The position numbers and the translations under genes were made by a program. The notes under the pieces were generated by a model. It saw only the letters and a list, made by a program, of their open reading frames with translations. It searched no databases and was not told the origin of the DNA. A DNA stretch of 64,000 nt from Xanthomonas albilineans (GTDB lineage Bacteria; Pseudomonadota; Gammaproteobacteria; Xanthomonadales; Xanthomonadaceae), in NCBI RefSeq assembly GCF_002939705.1, contig NZ_MDCB01000015.1, positions 6,424 to 70,423 on the forward strand, in the 5' to 3' direction. Positions 1 to 8,679 of this stretch are shown one piece after another (the stretch's first letter is position 1; each line of letters begins with the position of its first letter).

Positions 1-3000
1 CACGCGGCAAGACGTTGCGGCGTCGCATGCGCGAATAACTCAGCCACGCCAATTTCGGCGCCCAGCTCCTGACGCAAGCGCGAGGCGACCCGCACCGCCA
101 ACAACGAATGCCCGCCAAGGGCGAAGAAGTTGTCGTGCCGACCAATCGTCTCCAGACCCAGCAAGTCACTCCAGATCGCGGCAATGGCCTGTTCGATTGC
201 GCCCTGCGGCGCTTCATACGCATGCGCGGCATAAGCCGATCCGTCCGGTGCAGGCAATGCCTTGCGATCCAGCTTGCCGTTCGGAGTCAGTGGCAGACGA
301 TCCAACTGCACATAGGCTGCCGGCACCATGTAATCCGGCAGCACATCCGATAGCCAACTACGCAAAGTTTCAGCGCACAGATGCTCCGACGTCACATCCT
401 CGGCGCCGACCCAATACGCCACCAATCCCTTGTCGCTGCCCGCCCCATCCTCCAGCGTCACCACCACGCACTCGCGCACATCCGCATGTGCGCTCAACCG
501 CGCCTCGATCTCGCCCAACTCGATGCGGAAACCGCGGATCTTGACCTGATGATCGTTGCGTCCGACAAACTCGATCGTCCCGTCGGCACACCAACGCCCC
601 AGATCGCCAGTGCGGTACATCCGCGCCGTTGGATCGGCGCTGAATGGATCGATGAGGAAGCGCGCGGCGGTCAAATCGTCGCGGTTCAAATACCCACGTC
701 CCACACCGTCACCACCGATATACAACTCGCCCACCACCCCGATCGGCACCGGCGCACCGTGTGTATCAAGGATGTAGATGCGCGTATTGGCCAGGGGCTT
801 GCCGATGGTGACAACCGAATCGTATTCGGTATCTTCCCTCAGATGTTCTGCAGTACAGGAAACGGTGGTCTCTGTCGGACCATAAGTATTGACAACCTCG
901 ATGCCGTGAGGCCGTAGCGCATACCACTCCCTTAGCTTCTGCGGAGATATGGCATCCCCTGTCACATTGAGAAGTCGCACGCCTTGCAGTTGCGCACGCG
1001 CCAGTTCCGGCGATTGCTTCCATGCACCGACAAGGCTATGCCAATGCGCCATCGTCAAATGCACGACCGCCACCCGTGGGTGCGACGATATATTTCCAGA
1101 CGCCTCATCGACAGCACCGAATATCGTTGGTGCGAGAACAAGTGCAGCGCCACCGAGCAAGGCAGGAAAGATTTCTTCCACCGAAAGATCGAAACTCATC
1201 GAATTCTGTTGCAAGACGAAATCGGAGTTCTTCACTCCAAACAACGTCACCGCATCCAACGCGTAGTTGCACAGATTCCTGTGTTCGATCATGACGCCCT
1301 TGGGCGCACCGGTTGATCCGGAGGTGTAGATCACATACGCCAAATGGCGTGCGGTCAGGCCATTGGCGTGGCGGTCGGGATTACTGTCTGGCAGATGCGT
1401 CCAATGTTCACTGTCGGCTTGCAGATCGACGATCACCGCCGCAGTGGCACTGCATTCAACCAGGCGACGACTGGCGGCATCCGTCAGCACCGCCACCGCG
1501 CCGCAATCGGATTGCATATAGGCCAGCCGCTCCGGCGGATAGGCCGGGTCCAGCGGAACATAAGCACCACCGGCCTTGAGCACCGCCAGCACCGCCACCA
1601 CCATCTCCACACTACGCTGCACACAGATCGCCACGCGATCGTCCGGGCGCACACCCAATCCGCGCAGGTAATGTGCCAACCGATTGGCTCGCGCATTCAA
1701 CTCGGCATACGTCAGCGACACCTCACCCTGCACCACCGCGATGGCCGAGGGATCACGCGCGACCTGCGCCTCGAACAACTCGTGCACACAGGCATCGCGC
1801 GGATAATCCGCTGCCGTTGCATTCCACTCCGTCAATACCTGTTGGCGCTCTGCCTCGCTCAGCAACGGCAGACGATCCACCGCCATATCTTCGGCACCCT
1901 CGGCCACCATCGTCGCCAACAGACGACGCCAATGCCCCATCCATCGCTCCATGGTCGAACGCTCGAAAAGCGAAGAATCAAAATCCAAAGCAAAAACTAT
2001 CTTATTTTCGCATTTAACCGTTTCCATGACAAGATCAAGCGCTGCCGCACCAGCAATCGGAGGACGACAGAAATGAGCAAGATGCAAACCACCCCAAGAT
2101 ACAGGTGCAAGATCGTCATCATCCACCAGAATATTCAGCGCATCAGAAGAGCCGCGCGCATCCTGAAACACAAACATGGTTTGAAAAAATGGCGAACGAC
2201 TTTTCTCGCGAGGAGGATTGAGTCTAGCCACAAGCTCGGAAAATGGAAAATCTTGGTTCTCCATTGCTCGCCTGACACGATTACGCACGATGCCCAGCAA
2301 TTCCCCGACGGTAAGGTCAGGATAAAAATCAGCGCGTAAGACGACCTGATTAAAGAAATTTCCGGTAACTTCAGACCATTTTCGCCCCTTCCTGGCAGGC
2401 ATCGGAGAGCCAACATGAAAAGCATCTTGCCCAGTAAGCCGACGAAGAAGAATAAAATAAGCGGTTAGAAGAACCACATAAAGCGATACATGACTGCGAA
2501 CTGCCAGCCCGCTCAATCTCATGGACAACTCTGCATCAAGATTGAAGGAGATAAAATCTCGGCACTTGGCGGGCAACACAGCAGACGGCGCAAGCACCGG
2601 CAAATCCAAGGATGGACACTGATCGGCAAGCATCTTCTGCCAATATGAAAATTGCTTGATACCTCCACTATCATTGAGCCATTCACGCTGCCAATTTACA
2701 TAACATGAATAAGTCGGCTTCAGTTCGCCGCCGCAGGAAACACATGGTTTCGATGGCATAATATCGCCATTTACATCCAAAATTTTTCCCAGCTCCTCGA
2801 TCAAACGCCAAAATGACCAACCATCCACCACAAGATGATCGAATGTCACCAAAATAACACTCTCTTGCGCACTAATTTTATAAAGATCGACCCTGAATAA
2901 CGAGGCCACCGTAACATCGAAAGCCCTTTTACTATCATTCTTGATTAGCGTCTCAAGAAATGAGGGTTCGAATCCAGACACATCAACTACTCGAAGTTGC

Positions 3001-3275
3001 GTCTTTACAAAGCGCTCGATTCTTTGCTGAGGCTCTGAGTTGAACTCACGGAAACGAGTACGCAGCGCCGCATGACGACTTGCCAGCACTGCAATCGCCT
3101 TTTCTAATTGATGAAGATCAACCTCACCAAGAAGACGTGCAAAGAAGTTCACATTGTAAGTTCCCTGCAAATCTGGCTGAAGCTTGTATAAAAACCACAA
3201 TGCACGCTGATTTTTAGATAATGAAAACCAGGTTTCACAATTCGCGTACTTGCAAATGTCGTAACCTTCATTCAT
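1..3275 (-). CDS. Non-ribosomal peptide synthetase, first module C-A-T (partial, runs off the window)
   Basis: This is the N-terminal 1091 residues of a multimodular NRPS in the cytoplasm. I see a condensation domain (about residues 15-430), an adenylation domain (about 470-960) and a thiolation domain (LGGHSL near 1053). The C-domain motif reads DHLVVDG, so the first His of HHxxxDG is Asp while the second, catalytic His is kept. Adenylation motifs YTSGSTG, YGPTE, YRTGDLG and NGKLDRK are intact. Lining up A4-A5 by eye gives the pocket code D-L-E-H-N-T-T-V-S, which I recall as a diaminobutyrate code. The ATG follows GAGGTGG by 7 bases. No other NRPS gene lies upstream, so the C domain may acylate the first residue (inference). 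Base composition drops sharply in the C-domain part. Confidence 0.93.
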   Translation of the reverse strand, partial: MNEGYDICKYANCETWFSLSKNQRALWFLYKLQPDLQGTYNVNFFARLLGEVDLHQLEKAIAVLASRHAALRTRFREFNSEPQQRIERFVKTQLRVVDVSGFEPSFLETLIKNDSKRAFDVTVASLFRVDLYKISAQESVILVTFDHLVVDGWSFWRLIEELGKILDVNGDIMPSKPCVSCGGELKPTYSCYVNWQREWLNDSGGIKQFSYWQKMLADQCPSLDLPVLAPSAVLPAKCRDFISFNLDAELSMRLSGLAVRSHVSLYVVLLTAYFILLRRLTGQDAFHVGSPMPARKGRKWSEVTGNFFNQVVLRADFYPDLTVGELLGIVRNRVRRAMENQDFPFSELVARLNPPREKSRSPFFQTMFVFQDARGSSDALNILVDDDDLAPVSWGGLHLAHFCRPPIAGAAALDLVMETVKCENKIVFALDFDSSLFERSTMERWMGHWRRLLATMVAEGAEDMAVDRLPLLSEAERQQVLTEWNATAADYPRDACVHELFEAQVARDPSAIAVVQGEVSLTYAELNARANRLAHYLRGLGVRPDDRVAICVQRSVEMVVAVLAVLKAGGAYVPLDPAYPPERLAYMQSDCGAVAVLTDAASRRLVECSATAAVIVDLQADSEHWTHLPDSNPDRHANGLTARHLAYVIYTSGSTGAPKGVMIEHRNLCNYALDAVTLFGVKNSDFVLQQNSMSFDLSVEEIFPALLGGAALVLAPTIFGAVDEASGNISSHPRVAVVHLTMAHWHSLVGAWKQSPELARAQLQGVRLLNVTGDAISPQKLREWYALRPHGIEVVNTYGPTETTVSCTAEHLREDTEYDSVVTIGKPLANTRIYILDTHGAPVPIGVVGELYIGGDGVGRGYLNRDDLTAARFLIDPFSADPTARMYRTGDLGRWCADGTIEFVGRNDHQVKIRGFRIELGEIEARLSAHADVRECVVVTLEDGAGSDKGLVAYWVGAEDVTSEHLCAETLRSWLSDVLPDYMVPAAYVQLDRLPLTPNGKLDRKALPAPDGSAYAAHAYEAPQGAIEQAIAAIWSDLLGLETIGRHDNFFALGGHSLLAVRVASRLRQELGAEIGVAELFAHATPQRLAA

Positions 3276-3489
3276 CGCAACCACCTCTTGGATTCCACCG
3301 ACTTCAGATTTGCGAAATTCGATATCAGGAAACAAAAGATCTCTCCAAATGTTATTAATTTAAGAACTAAAAGAATAAAAATAAATTCAATTCCATAATA
3401 TGAAATATTCATCACAAACCACTCGGCGTCCAAATAAGCAATCAAGCGATTTATCGAAGCAAAATCCGCGAAAATAAATTAACTAATGA
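3276..3489. other. AT-rich intergenic region upstream of the NRPS
   Basis: This stretch between the NRPS start and the IS remnant is much richer in A and T than the flanking core DNA. It presumably holds the NRPS promoter, but several TA-rich hexamers fit equally well and I cannot pick one. I see no ORF with coding character. Confidence 0.5.
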
Positions 3490-3515
3490 GGACCTCGAAC
3501 AACTCCTAACTTTGA

Positions 3516-3549
3516 TGCGTTTCGATGAATGTTGCGTTTCGATGAATGT
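3516..3549. repeat. 17-bp perfect tandem duplication
   Basis: The unit TGCGTTTCGATGAATGT occurs twice head to tail at 3516-3532 and 3533-3549, inside the left end of the IS remnant. It looks like a local slippage or repair product rather than part of the normal IS end. Confidence 0.85.
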
Positions 3550-3649
3550 TCGGCTGGCAATGCGTGTTGATTCGCCGCAGTACGGAACGTTCGGTAGCCA
3601 TCGTCGCCTTGATTGGCGGCGGCAACCGCGATGCGTGGATGCCACGCGT

Positions 3650-4447
3650 TCATACAGGTACAAGGCCAGCTTCCTGCAACCGTGCCAGACGCATCAGATT
3701 GTGGCTGGCCAACTTCAACCCAATCACCACCTTTGCACGTGCTAGGCCGAGCGTGCGTAGAGATTTGCCGCCTTGTTGCGCCAAGCGTGCGAACGCATAC
3801 TCGTCAAACACCCAATCTTTGGCGATGCGACCCCAGCGACGATCGACATTGGCGTGCAATTTGTAGCCGTAGTACGCGCTGCCGTGCTTGCTCGTCCAGC
3901 ATGAATCCACATCCTTCTGTGTGCGCTTGGCCTCATTCCACTGGCGCGGAATCTCCTCTCGCTTGATCTGCGCATTCTCCTCGCACGTGTTGTGCTGGAT
4001 CGGTACATTGACGATACTGGCGTCGATGATCTTCCCACCGCGGGCGATGTATCCGGCACGCGCCAACTGGCCGCTGATCGCCGCGCTGATGTCCCCCATC
4101 ACGTCCTTGTCCTTCAGCCGTTCGCACCACACCCAGATCGTCTTCGCATCCGGCACCTTGCCGCTGTCGTCCAGACCAAAAAACCGCACAAAACTGCGCC
4201 GATCCAGCAACTGATATTCCAACGATTCGTCGGAAAGGTTGCACAACCGGTGCAACAGCAGCACCCGGACCATCACTTCGGTTGGCCACGCTGGCCGCCT
4301 GCCCTTGGCCTCCGGCCCCAGCGATAGCTTCGCATCTACCGCACAGGCAATCCCGGCAAAGTCGATATGACCTGACAGCAACTCCAGCGGATCATTCAAC
4401 TCCTGGCGCTTGGCATCCCGTTCTTCACCGGCAAAAAAGTTGAGCAT
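3650..4447 (-). pseudogene. IS5-family transposase with internal deletion
   Basis: The reading frame of 265 codons starts like IS1478-type transposases (MLNFFAGEERD, then a DUF772-type N-terminal region) and keeps the first catalytic Asp in IIDASIVNVP. After YGYKLHANVDRR it jumps directly to RIAKDWVFDEYAFARLAQQ and GGKSLRTLGLARA, which in intact relatives lie near the C-terminus. The segment holding the second catalytic Asp (usually in a DKGY-type motif) is missing, about 70-80 residues by comparison with the usual length of roughly 330-340. The deletion is in frame, so the ORF stays open but should be catalytically dead. Family identity comes from remembered sequence patterns. Confidence 0.8.
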
Positions 4448-4676
4448 GTGTGTCGTTCTACACTGGCAGGATGTCAGATCAATGATCGCAGATTTCTGTG
4501 GTTTTTAGAGCCCCCATAATTTATATCAAAACATAAAATAAATAACACATGGCGCGCGCCGACGTTAACTATATTTTTATTTTTAATTAGTTAAAAATCA
4601 CAAAGTTTATTGTGCAAATAAATTATTACATAAATTGTACCATTTCCATTAATTTTCACTTGATTATCCCTGACTC

Positions 4677-4841
4677 TCAGCCATGAAAATTGCTCTCCGT
4701 GCGCAGAACCGGCTCTGGACAGGGCTTGCAACGCATCATCGCCGTGGCGAGTCGTGGCAGCATCTCACGCAGGCGGAACCGGCGATTGAAGCGGTAGGCG
4801 GCCTCGGCCAGATAGTCAGCCCTGAAAAACTCCGTATCGCT
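4677..4841 (-). pseudogene. C-terminal fragment of an IS1595-like transposase
   Basis: On the minus strand a 55-codon frame ends at a TGA (4677-4679) and reads FFRADYLAEAAYRFNRRFRL followed by REMLPRLATAMMRCKP. The YLAE-YRFNRR signature is typical of the extreme C-terminus of IS1595/IS1016-type transposases. The frame hits a stop just upstream at about 4842, and no catalytic domain remains nearby. It is therefore a relic of a separate insertion from the IS5 element next door. Confidence 0.6.
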
Positions 4842-4888
4842 TTACATGGCAAAGGTTCGACGCCCCAGCAGGCGTGCCTAGATGACGG

Positions 4889-5059
4889 GGAGCTTACGGC
4901 GGGACGAAGGCCGAACCATCAAGCCCTGAAGTCCTGGCAAGGCTGTCGCCATACCGGACATCGCACATCAACCGGTTCGGCGACTACACACTGGATCTCA
5001 ATCGGGAGATCGCGCCGATCGATTTTTCGCGAAAAATTCTCGCGGCGACAGTGAGTTAG
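4889..5059 (+). pseudogene. C-terminal fragment of a Tn3-family transposase
   Basis: The plus-strand frame ending with TAG at 5057-5059 contains PEVLARLSPYRTSHINRFG followed by DYTLDLNREIAPIDF. The LSPY-HINRFG-Y-L-L pattern matches the C-terminal end of Tn3-family TnpA proteins. Less than 60 of the usual ~1000 residues remain and no start codon is plausible. It abuts the IS1595-like relic in the opposite orientation, so this region collected and lost several elements. Identification is from memory of the family pattern. Confidence 0.55.
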
Positions 5060-5206
5060 GATAAAATTGACTGTTTTTTACACGAATCCCTGCCGACCCT
5101 CTAGTCGAATTACTACTCTCCCTCGATTTCGACCGACGTCCCCCTGCTCTGAGTAGAGTGTGGGTTTAAAATCCAAGAAGTCCATGACCCAACGGCTGGA
5201 CTATCC

Positions 5207-6394
5207 TTACGGCACCCGTGGCAAGCGCACCAGTGCGCATAACCCACCACCATCGTGGTTGGCGAATTCGAGGGTGCCGCCGTGGGCCTGACAGATCGCC
5301 GCGGCGATGGACAGGCCCAGGCCGCTACCGCCCGAGTGGCGAGCACGCGAATCGTCGGCACGCCAGAAGCGGTCGAGCATGCGCGGCAGTACCTCCGGCG
5401 CGACGCCAGGGCCACGGTCGGCGATACAGATCAGTACATGGCCATTCTCAAACCGTCCCTCGATCGACAGCTGCTTGCCGGCAGCGGCATAACGCAGCAC
5501 GTTGTCGATCAGCACCGACAGAACCTGGCCAAGACGGTCGCGATCAGCATGAATGCTCAGCTGTTCGGGGATACGCAGTTGCACCTCCATCCCGGCTTCC
5601 TTCAGCGACTGCGCCACCCAGGCGATGCGTTCGCTCACCAGCGCACCGATCGGGAAGTGCTGCGGCTCCAACAGCAACTGGTTGGCTCTGGCCATCGATA
5701 GCAAGTGCAGATCACCGACCAGGCGGTTGATCTGCTCCAATTGGCGCTGCACCATCGACAACTGTTCCGCACTGCTCGGGAAGACGTCATCGAGCATGCC
5801 CTGTATCCGCCCCATTGCCGCGTTGAGCGGGGTGCGTAGCTCATGCGCCAGCATCGCACTGGATTCGCGCACTTCGCGTTCGTATTGCTGCAACTGTGCA
5901 GTCATGCTGTTGAAGTCGATGGCCAAGCCGGCTAGTTCGTCAGGCGCACCCGGCACCACGCTGGCGCGGGCGGCGAAATCGCCGTCGCGGATCCGTCGCG
6001 CGGCCTCGGCCACGTTGGAGAACTGTCGCGATAATGGGCGCGATGCAATCAGCCCACAGATCACGATCACCGGAATCGACGCCAGCACCATCTCCGCCAG
6101 CAGCCACCAGTCGCGGCTGGCCAGTCCAGGCAGGAGATCGGCCACGTCGTAATAGGTTTCGAACAGTTGCCATAGGCGTTGCGCGTTGCTGTGCGGTTCC
6201 TCGCGCAATTGCAGCATCTCCTGTCGCGCCTGCGGCGGTAACCGACGCAGGGTGGAGAAATCCCAGATGGCGAAGCGTAGCACCATCCCCAGCGCGATCA
6301 CCACGATGGTCAACACCGCCAGCGCGCTCATGCGCAGCCCTACCCATTGCCACAGCGGCGCGTGCGCGTTGCGACGGCACAATGGCCATCTCAT
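5207..6394 (-). CDS. Sensor histidine kinase (BaeS/AdeS-like)
   Basis: This 395-residue inner-membrane kinase probably senses membrane or drug stress and phosphorylates the regulator encoded just upstream. A first membrane segment lies around residues 20-45 and a second around 115-135, followed by a HAMP region (AEAARRIRDGDF). The dimerisation helix carries the phospho-acceptor His in MLAHELRTPLN, and the ATPase domain has LIDNVLRY (N box), ADRGPGV (G1) and GSGLGLSI (G2). Its ATG overlaps the regulator's stop by 4 bases, so the pair is translationally coupled. The periplasmic loop is about 70 residues, compatible with a small sensing domain. The genomic setting points to control of the divergent efflux operon. 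Confidence 0.93.
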   Translation of the reverse strand: MRWPLCRRNAHAPLWQWVGLRMSALAVLTIVVIALGMVLRFAIWDFSTLRRLPPQARQEMLQLREEPHSNAQRLWQLFETYYDVADLLPGLASRDWWLLAEMVLASIPVIVICGLIASRPLSRQFSNVAEAARRIRDGDFAARASVVPGAPDELAGLAIDFNSMTAQLQQYEREVRESSAMLAHELRTPLNAAMGRIQGMLDDVFPSSAEQLSMVQRQLEQINRLVGDLHLLSMARANQLLLEPQHFPIGALVSERIAWVAQSLKEAGMEVQLRIPEQLSIHADRDRLGQVLSVLIDNVLRYAAAGKQLSIEGRFENGHVLICIADRGPGVAPEVLPRMLDRFWRADDSRARHSGGSGLGLSIAAAICQAHGGTLEFANHDGGGLCALVRLPRVP

Positions 6395-7080
6395 CGGAAG
6401 CGATAACCGATTGCGCGGACTGTCACCAGCAGACCATGGATCCCCTCCTGCTCCAGCTTCTTGCGCAGGTTATGCACGTGCGCGTCCACGACACGCTCCA
6501 GCGCATCGCTATCGGGCAGGCAGATTTCCAGCAGTTCGTTGCGGGTGAAAGCTTTGAACGGGGTCTTCATCAGCGTCGCCAGGAGATTGAACTCGGTCGG
6601 CGTGAGTTCCAGCGGCAATTCGCGGCCCTGGTCATCGCGCACCGTGGCCCGCACCGCGGCAGTATCGACACTTAGCCGTTCGTGGCGCAATGGCTCTTCG
6701 CTTCCTCGTGCCGGTCCGGTACGGCGCAACACCGCGTAGACCCGCGCCACCACCTCCTTGGGGCTGTACGGCTTGACCACATAGTCGTCGGCGCCGTAAC
6801 GCAGTGCGCCGAGTTTTTCCGGCTCATCGCCCATCGCGGTGACCATAATCACCGGCGTATCGCCGCTGCGGCGGATCGTGGACAGCACCTCGGTACCGCT
6901 GAGCATGGGCAACATGATATCCAGCAGTACCAGGTCGGGCTTCCATTGCGCATGCAGCCTCACCGCCTTTTGGCCATCCTCGGCCACCGCAACCTCAAAG
7001 CCATCGCGGCGCAGGTAGGCCTCAAGGATGCTGGCGCTGTCCGCATCGTCTTCGACCAGCAAGATCTTCTTTGCATGCAT
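6391..7080 (-). CDS. OmpR/PhoB-family response regulator
   Basis: This 229-residue DNA-binding regulator has a receiver domain (residues 4-118) with the acidic pair in LVEDDAD, the phospho-acceptor Asp in LVLLDIMLP and the conserved Lys in VVKPYSP. A winged-helix output domain follows (LTPTEFNLLATL to HVHNLRKKLE and AIGYRFR). It is cotranscribed with the kinase gene and divergent from the RND efflux genes, 98 bases apart. This is the same arrangement as AdeRS or BaeSR systems. The shared intergenic region contains GGAAT-N7-ATTCC at 7098-7114, a possible but unproven binding site. Confidence 0.93.
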   Translation of the reverse strand: MHAKKILLVEDDADSASILEAYLRRDGFEVAVAEDGQKAVRLHAQWKPDLVLLDIMLPMLSGTEVLSTIRRSGDTPVIMVTAMGDEPEKLGALRYGADDYVVKPYSPKEVVARVYAVLRRTGPARGSEEPLRHERLSVDTAAVRATVRDDQGRELPLELTPTEFNLLATLMKTPFKAFTRNELLEICLPDSDALERVVDAHVHNLRKKLEQEGIHGLLVTVRAIGYRFR

Positions 7081-7178
7081 GAAATGGAACCCTTCATGGA
7101 ATCTTGAAAATTCCTAAAAAGCGGCTTGAACATGCCCGCCGATACTGACGGCCTAGATTGGATACCGGACCACCCGTC

Positions 7179-8648
7179 ATGATTCTAACGTCCTGCTCCC
7201 GCCCTCGCCGTCACGCCCGCCCACTGCTCTGCCTGCTCGCGATCGCGTTGGGAGGCTGCTCCCTGGCGCCGGTCTACCAGCGTCCGCAGACAGCACTGCC
7301 GCCTACGCTGGGAGCGGCCACGGCGGTGGCCGCAACCGCACATGATACCGCCACGACCACCGTGGTCACACTGAACCCAGAGGAACAGCGGTTCGTGCAT
7401 GCCTTCTCTCCACAGCAGGATTTAACTGCGTTGGTGACCCAAGCCTTGGCGCACGCCCCAGACTTCCGCAACACCGTGCTGCTGGTCCAGCAGGCGCGGG
7501 CGCAGTACCGCATCGAACGCGCGCAGCAACTGCCGCAACTTGGCATCAACGCACAAGGGGTACGGCAGAGCTACGACAACCCGGCAACCCAAGCACGTTA
7601 CGGACAGAAGCTGTACACCGCTGCGGTGGGCGTGGATGGCTTCGAACTGGATCTGTTCGGTAAGCTGGCTTCGTTGTCGGCTGCCGCACAGCAACGTTAT
7701 CTGGCCTCGCGCTATGGTCAACAAGCCGCGCGCGGCGCGCTGATCGCCGAAGTGCTGCGGGCCTACACCGTCGAGCGCGCCGCCGCGCAGGCTGAGCAGC
7801 GGCTACAGGCCATCGCCGAGCACACGAGCGCGCTGCAGGCGATTGCCAACCGACAGCACGAGGTGGGGCTGCTCTCCACCGACGCGCTGAACAGCCAACG
7901 CCATCAGTGCGATCAAGCCCAGGTCCGTGCCTTGCAGGCCAGCAGCGACCACGCCGCGGCCAGACGCGCGCTACAACTGCTGACTGGCTATAACACGCCC
8001 GACAACGCCGGCACGCTGCAATCGCTACTGCCGGACGCGGACAGTGCCAACACTGCGGCATGGCGCGAACTGGATTCACAGTTGCTGCTGCAACGACCGG
8101 ATATTCAGCAAGCCGAGGCCGAGCTGCGCGCGCGCAATGCCGACATCGGCGCGGCACGCGCCGCCTTCTTTCCATCGATTCAGCTGAGTACATCGCTGGG
8201 TACGGCCAGCGACAGTCTCAACGGCCTGTTCATGCCTGGCAGCCGCAGTTGGAGCTTCATTCCGCAACTGTTCATGCCGATTTTCGATGCTGGCCGCAAC
8301 CGCGCCAATCTGGACATCGCGCAACTGCGCAAGGATGGCGCGGTGGCCGATTATGAGAAAGCCGTGGAAGCGGCCTTCCGCGAGGTCGCCGACGCGCTCG
8401 ATGCCCTGCCCGCCTTGCAACAGCGCGAACAACGCGAGCGTGCCAACGCCGAGCGCGAACACCAACGGGTGGCGCGCCTGCAACAGCGCGTGGCGCAAGG
8501 ACTGCAAGATCGCACCGACCTGCTCGCCGGCAACCTCCAGGCCGAACAGGCCGAACTGGAGCAACTGCAGGCACGCCAGGCCTTGCTGCTCAATCGCATC
8601 GCCCTGTTCCACGCGTTCTACGGCGTGCAACTGCCACACGCGTCCTGA
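7179..8648 (+). CDS. RND efflux outer membrane lipoprotein (OprM/NodT family)
   Basis: This is the outer-membrane channel of a tripartite pump. The N-terminus has a lipoprotein signal with lipobox LGGCS followed by LAPVYQRP, typical of the NodT/OprM family. Two repeated outer-membrane-efflux domains follow; the second begins near LLQRPDIQQAEAELRA and contains ARAAFFPSIQLS. Length (489 residues) is normal. I chose the ATG at 7179 because an upstream in-frame TTG at 7158 would place extra residues ahead of the signal peptide. It is the first gene of a four-gene operon; usually the channel gene is last. Confidence 0.92.
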   Translation: MILTSCSRPRRHARPLLCLLAIALGGCSLAPVYQRPQTALPPTLGAATAVAATAHDTATTTVVTLNPEEQRFVHAFSPQQDLTALVTQALAHAPDFRNTVLLVQQARAQYRIERAQQLPQLGINAQGVRQSYDNPATQARYGQKLYTAAVGVDGFELDLFGKLASLSAAAQQRYLASRYGQQAARGALIAEVLRAYTVERAAAQAEQRLQAIAEHTSALQAIANRQHEVGLLSTDALNSQRHQCDQAQVRALQASSDHAAARRALQLLTGYNTPDNAGTLQSLLPDADSANTAAWRELDSQLLLQRPDIQQAEAELRARNADIGAARAAFFPSIQLSTSLGTASDSLNGLFMPGSRSWSFIPQLFMPIFDAGRNRANLDIAQLRKDGAVADYEKAVEAAFREVADALDALPALQQREQRERANAEREHQRVARLQQRVAQGLQDRTDLLAGNLQAEQAELEQLQARQALLLNRIALFHAFYGVQLPHAS

Positions 8649-8679
8649 TTTCGCCCTCTCCCCCCTCACGAGGTTACTC

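Larger units (their letters stand above)
3490..4515 (-). mobile_element. IS5-family insertion sequence remnant (IS1478-like)
   Basis: The element surrounds a shortened IS5-type transposase. Possible imperfect terminal inverted repeats lie at about 3491-3505 (GGACCTCGAACAAC) and 4501-4515 (read on the minus strand as GGGGCTCTAAAAAC), matching at about 11 of 15 positions. I found no convincing target duplication. The ends are an eye estimate. The copy cannot move by itself because its transposase has lost a catalytic segment. Confidence 0.5.

Noticed and set aside
4683-5054. 123-codon plus-strand frame as a real gene
   Set aside because: It runs through the two transposase relics in another phase and has no family resemblance; the relic readings explain the sequence better.
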